Assembly: GCA_022563655.1 (NCBI GenBank)
Contig: JADFMW010000094.1
Span: 1-9,805, forward strand
Source: Pseudomonadota bacterium
GTDB lineage: Bacteria > Pseudomonadota > Alphaproteobacteria > JAAXGF01
DNA length: 9,805 bases
Direction of reading: 5' to 3'
This document shows positions 7,737 through 9,805 of the stretch, piece by piece (within the stretch, counting starts at the first letter, position 1; every line of letters begins with the position of its first letter). The notes beneath the pieces are model-generated. The model searched no databases. It saw only the letters and a list, made by a program, of their open reading frames with translations, and had not been told where the DNA came from. The position numbers were made by a program, and so were the translations under genes.

Positions 7737-7746
7737 GATCATGATC
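7737..7746. repeat. 10-bp palindrome GATCATGATC before the rodA start
   Basis: A perfect palindrome ends 1 nt before the rodA ATG, and its last six bases ATGATC are repeated at the start codon itself (7748-7753). It could be an operator half-site pair or chance; nothing else supports a regulatory role. Confidence 0.3.
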
Positions 7747-7747
7747 T

Positions 7748-8878
7748 ATGATCGCCCGGTTGCTTCGCCATCTGCAGCGCTTTGATTGGATCTTGCTACT
7801 GGCAGTACTCGTCTTATTTGCCTTCGGACTTTCCGCCATTTATTCAGTAGAACTTTCTCGGGAAAGTTCTGATTTTATTTTTGTCCGAAAACATCTCATA
7901 ATTTTTGCTATCGGTTTTGTGGCACTCCTGGCGGCGGCCAACGCTAACTATCTTCAACTTCGTAACTACGGTCGCATCTTCTATATGTTGAGTGTTCTTT
8001 TGATGGTTGGGGTTCTTTTCTTTGGAACAGAACTCCGGGGCACAACGGGTTGGTACATTGTGTGGAATTTCTCCTTTCAACCAGTTGAGCTAATGAAATT
8101 AGCCTTGGCCGTTGAGCTTGCGCGATATTTTGGTGAACATGCCCGACGACGGTTTGGCTGGAGAGAAATTTTAGGAAGCGGATTCCTCGTAGCCATCCCG
8201 GTCATGTTGACCGTCCTTCAGCCTGATCTTGGGAGCGCCGCATTACTGATCGGGATGTGGGCAGTCGTCATTTTTTTCGCCGGCATTCATTGGCGCCATG
8301 TGCTCGTTTTGACTATCGTCCTGGCAGCGATTTCGTTCCTCGCCTGGACATTTTTGTTACAAGGGTTTCAGAAAGATCGCATGGCCGTTTTTTTCAATCC
8401 AGATCTTGATCCACTCTCGAGTGGTTACAATATTACCCAAGCTCGCATCGCCATCGGTTCTGGACAGCTCTTGGGACGCGGCCTTGGCTTTGGCTCGCAA
8501 AGTCAGCTGAAGTTCTTGCCAGAATCTCAGACTGACTTTATCTTTGCTGTTATCGCGGAGGAATTAGGATTTCTTGGCGTACTAGTTGTGTTTTTTGCCT
8601 TTGGCGTGCTCCTTTGGCGTGTACTTACGATATCGCGCCAAACGCGTGATCACTTTTCCAGTTTCCTCGGCCTGGCCATCTTTGGTATTCTCTTTGTTCA
8701 AATGGCCGTGAACATTGGTGTGAATTTGGCCATATTGCCAACGACCGGCGTCTCGCTACCGTTCGTTAGCTACGGTGGAAGCGCGCTCCTTATCTTTCTC
8801 ATCATGATCGGGATTATGGAGAGTATTGCCGTACGAGTTCGACCCGGGGATAAGTTAGAGCAGGCGTGGTATAATTGA
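7748..8878 (+). CDS. rodA: RodA/FtsW (SEDS) peptidoglycan glycosyltransferase
   Basis: SEDS proteins polymerise lipid II into glycan strands at the cytoplasmic membrane, with a partner class B penicillin-binding protein. The 376-aa product has about ten hydrophobic helices and the family motifs in order: FQPVELMKLA (110-119), LQPDLGSA (157-164, with the key aspartate D160), YNITQARIAIGSGQLLGRGL (227-246), PESQTDFIFAVIAEELGFLG (258-277) and TTGVSLPFVSYGGSALL (332-348). The form of the last block and the total length favour RodA over FtsW, though the two are hard to separate by eye. The start at 7748 lies 34 nt after the preceding stop; no clear ribosome-binding site is visible. Moderate GC and AT-ending codons differ sharply from the operon to the left. 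The order rodA, zinc-ribbon protein, L25 suggests a CPR/Patescibacteria source. Confidence 0.92.
   Translation: MIARLLRHLQRFDWILLLAVLVLFAFGLSAIYSVELSRESSDFIFVRKHLIIFAIGFVALLAAANANYLQLRNYGRIFYMLSVLLMVGVLFFGTELRGTTGWYIVWNFSFQPVELMKLALAVELARYFGEHARRRFGWREILGSGFLVAIPVMLTVLQPDLGSAALLIGMWAVVIFFAGIHWRHVLVLTIVLAAISFLAWTFLLQGFQKDRMAVFFNPDLDPLSSGYNITQARIAIGSGQLLGRGLGFGSQSQLKFLPESQTDFIFAVIAEELGFLGVLVVFFAFGVLLWRVLTISRQTRDHFSSFLGLAIFGILFVQMAVNIGVNLAILPTTGVSLPFVSYGGSALLIFLIMIGIMESIAVRVRPGDKLEQAWYN
8867..8875 (+). promoter_or_regulatory. Possible extended -10 promoter at the end of rodA
   Basis: TGGTATAAT is a perfect extended -10 (TG, one base, TATAAT) overlapping the last rodA codons (Trp-Tyr-Asn). It lies about 40 nt before the zinc-ribbon gene. 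No TTGACA-like -35 lies at the usual distance, and the bases are also fixed by coding, so the match may be chance. Confidence 0.3.
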
Positions 8879-8916
8879 AAAGTTAAAAGTTGAAGTTAAA
8901 GATAAAGATCAAAATT

Positions 8917-9228
8917 ATGAGCATGCAAGATGAGATCAATCTCCTCTCCCAATGCCCCTGCTGCACGGCACTGTATAGGCGTCAGGACGCCAATTTAGTC
9001 AGACAAGAATCTCAGCTGAGCATCGTTCATATTTCATGCGCCGAATGCCGTCATGCTATGCTCCTCTCTGTCAAAAAAAGCCGGGGCGGCATCACCTGCG
9101 CCGGCATTATGACAGACTGCGAATTTGAAGACGCAGTGCGATTCCTCAAGGCAGATAAAATCTCAATCGATGATGTCATACGTGTCCATACCGCCCTTGA
9201 ACTTGACAACTTTATGAAAATTGGTTGA
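8917..9228 (+). CDS. Small zinc-ribbon protein of unknown function
   Basis: This 103-aa soluble protein has two CxxC knuckles, C13-x2-C16 (in QCPCC) and C41-x2-C44 (in CAEC), spaced as in a four-cysteine zinc ribbon. A mixed helical C-terminal half follows (about 66-100, acidic FEDAVRFLKADKISIDDVI). C61 and C68 are two more cysteines. I recall similar short proteins beside L25 genes in CPR genomes, but I cannot name a family or assign a function. I start at the ATG at 8917 (MSMQDEINLL). A TTG at 8890 would add nine residues read from a lysine/isoleucine-coding AT-rich spacer and looks artificial, and the ATG at 8923 is also possible. It sits 38 nt after rodA and 27 nt before L25 on the same strand. 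Confidence 0.75.
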   Translation: MSMQDEINLLSQCPCCTALYRRQDANLVRQESQLSIVHISCAECRHAMLLSVKKSRGGITCAGIMTDCEFEDAVRFLKADKISIDDVIRVHTALELDNFMKIG

Positions 9229-9255
9229 AATATTGCCGATTTCATTTTTTTGCAT

Positions 9256-9513
9256 ATGAATGAACGGTCAATTACTGCTCGGCGACGGAAAGTAACCGGC
9301 AGAAAGACCAACCAACTACGAGTCAACGGTCATGTCCCGGCCGTTGTCTATGGATTTGAGATCGAACCAACCAACCTCACCCTTTCACGAAATGATTTGG
9401 AGCGCCTTTATACTGATGCTGGCGAGAGTACAGTTATTGCGTTGCAAGTGAATGGAACGGATCACCCAGTGTTGATTCAGGATATTCAACAAGAGATGTT
9501 GAAGATGTATTAA
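9256..9513 (+). CDS. rplY: Ribosomal protein L25 (CTC/TL5 type), truncated at the join
   Basis: L25 binds 5S rRNA in the large ribosomal subunit. The first 79 residues fit the N-terminal 5S-binding domain: TARRRKVTGRKTNQLR (7-22), GHVPAVVYG (25-33), a middle strand region and HPVLIQDIQQ (70-79). In complete proteins the domain continues with a His/Asp-Phe-containing strand, and the CTC form adds a further C-terminal beta domain. Here six unrelated residues follow and a TAA ends the frame at 9511-9513. The break matches the second change in base composition, so the shortness comes from the join, not from a genuine short L25. I use the ATG at 9256; a TTG two codons earlier is unlikely. A T-rich stretch but no clear ribosome-binding site precedes it. 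Confidence 0.85.
   Translation: MNERSITARRRKVTGRKTNQLRVNGHVPAVVYGFEIEPTNLTLSRNDLERLYTDAGESTVIALQVNGTDHPVLIQDIQQEMLKMY
9489..9504. other. Join between CPR-like DNA and archaeal DNA
   Basis: L25 similarity ends after the codon at 9490-9492, and a different frame with archaeal helicase similarity is recognisable from about 9495-9516. Base composition moves towards AT, and two unrelated conserved proteins are each cut. No mobile-element gene or repeat is visible. The break point is certain only to about 15 nt. Confidence 0.75.
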
Positions 9514-9805
9514 GTCACATTAGCGCAACGGAATATTGGCTGCTTGAGAGAAGTAGTGGGAATTCCAAAGCGACAATTGAATTATCCTGGAATCTCAGTA
9601 GTGAGGTAGATGCAAGTTATATTGATTCAGTAAAAACAGCAATGTTTATGAGTGACTGGATAAATGAAAATGAAGAAGACTATCTTATGGAAGAATACAA
9701 AATAAGACCTGGTGAAATAAAAGTAAAGCTTGACAAAGCGGACTGGCTCTTGTTTTGCAGTGAAGAACTAAACAGGCTTAATCAGAATAATGATATAATC
9801 AAAGA
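9495..9805 (+). CDS. Internal fragment of an archaeal Hel308-like helicase
   Basis: One frame stays open from about 9495 to the window end and gives about 103 residues with no start or stop of its own. The stretch DSVKTAMFMSDWINENEEDY (about 38-57), then IRPGEIKVKLDKADWLLFCS and EELNRL, matches the helical domain of Hel308, where family members have KTAL-x4-DWINE, a GPGD-like turn and AEWLLY before a helix. SHISATEYW near the start resembles the HLISSTPDM region just before it. Hel308 is a 3'-5' superfamily 2 DNA helicase found mostly in archaea and acting at stalled forks. The motor motifs (Walker A, DExH) are not in the window. High AT content and Lys/Asn/Glu richness suggest a DPANN-type archaeon, which is inference. 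Both ends are cut, by the join on the left and by the window edge on the right. Confidence 0.68.

Noticed and set aside
7741..7785. ATG at 7741 opening a 14-codon frame just before rodA
   Set aside because: It ends after 14 codons, overlaps rodA out of frame and has no ribosome-binding site.
9256..9513. A natural short L25 lacking its C-terminal part
   Set aside because: The loss falls within the 5S-binding domain and coincides with a composition change and a second cut gene.
7600..9520. Genomic island or lateral transfer of rodA and L25 into an alphaproteobacterium
   Set aside because: Both borders cut core genes, one side continues into archaeal DNA, and there is no integrase, transposase, tRNA or flanking repeat.

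Overview
This window reads as three unrelated pieces of DNA joined end to end, not as one continuous locus. Bases 1 to about 7625 are very GC-rich (one 60-base line inside lpxK counts 49 G/C). They carry a tightly packed minus-strand lipid A/Kdo operon of the alphaproteobacterial, probably Rhodospirillales-like, kind. From about 7627 to about 9490 the DNA drops to moderate GC (27 of 60 at the start of rodA) and is coded on the plus strand. It holds rodA, a small zinc-ribbon protein gene and the start of a ribosomal protein L25 gene, an arrangement and protein style that suggest a Candidate Phyla Radiation (Patescibacteria) bacterium. From about 9490 to the end the DNA is AT-rich (one line has 16 G/C of 60) and encodes an internal piece of an archaeal Hel308-like helicase, probably from a DPANN-type archaeon.

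The minus-strand operon, in transcription order from high to low coordinates, is: pmbA/tldE (5' end missing), a CysQ/inositol-monophosphatase family phosphatase, an MsbA-type lipid exporter, a DUF374 (LpxJ-like) acyltransferase, Kdo transferase waaA, the tetraacyldisaccharide 4'-kinase lpxK, and an LpxL-type acyltransferase. Apart from the 83-nt gap before msbA, spacings run from a 14-nt overlap to 22 nt, so the set is probably co-transcribed. Together the last five genes take the lipid A disaccharide through 4'-phosphorylation (LpxK), Kdo addition (WaaA) and late acylation (the LpxL-type and DUF374 enzymes) to flipping across the inner membrane (MsbA). The operon promoter, if it lies upstream of pmbA, is not in the window.

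Both joins cut genes. At about 7625 the N-terminal third of PmbA is lost and replaced by what looks like the last 28 codons of another gene lying upstream of rodA. At about 9490 L25 stops after 79 recognisable residues, and a helicase fragment in another frame takes over. There is no transposase, integrase, repeat or tRNA at either join. The simplest reading is a chimeric metagenome assembly; lateral transfer of intact genes is not supported.

I see no convincing new biological system. The points worth a second look are the two joins, the two unrelated late acyltransferases in one operon, a tandem 9-bp repeat giving three in-frame stops after pmbA, and the small CPR zinc-ribbon protein. There is no gene-free stretch longer than 300 bases, and I found no tRNA, rRNA, CRISPR array or insertion sequence.
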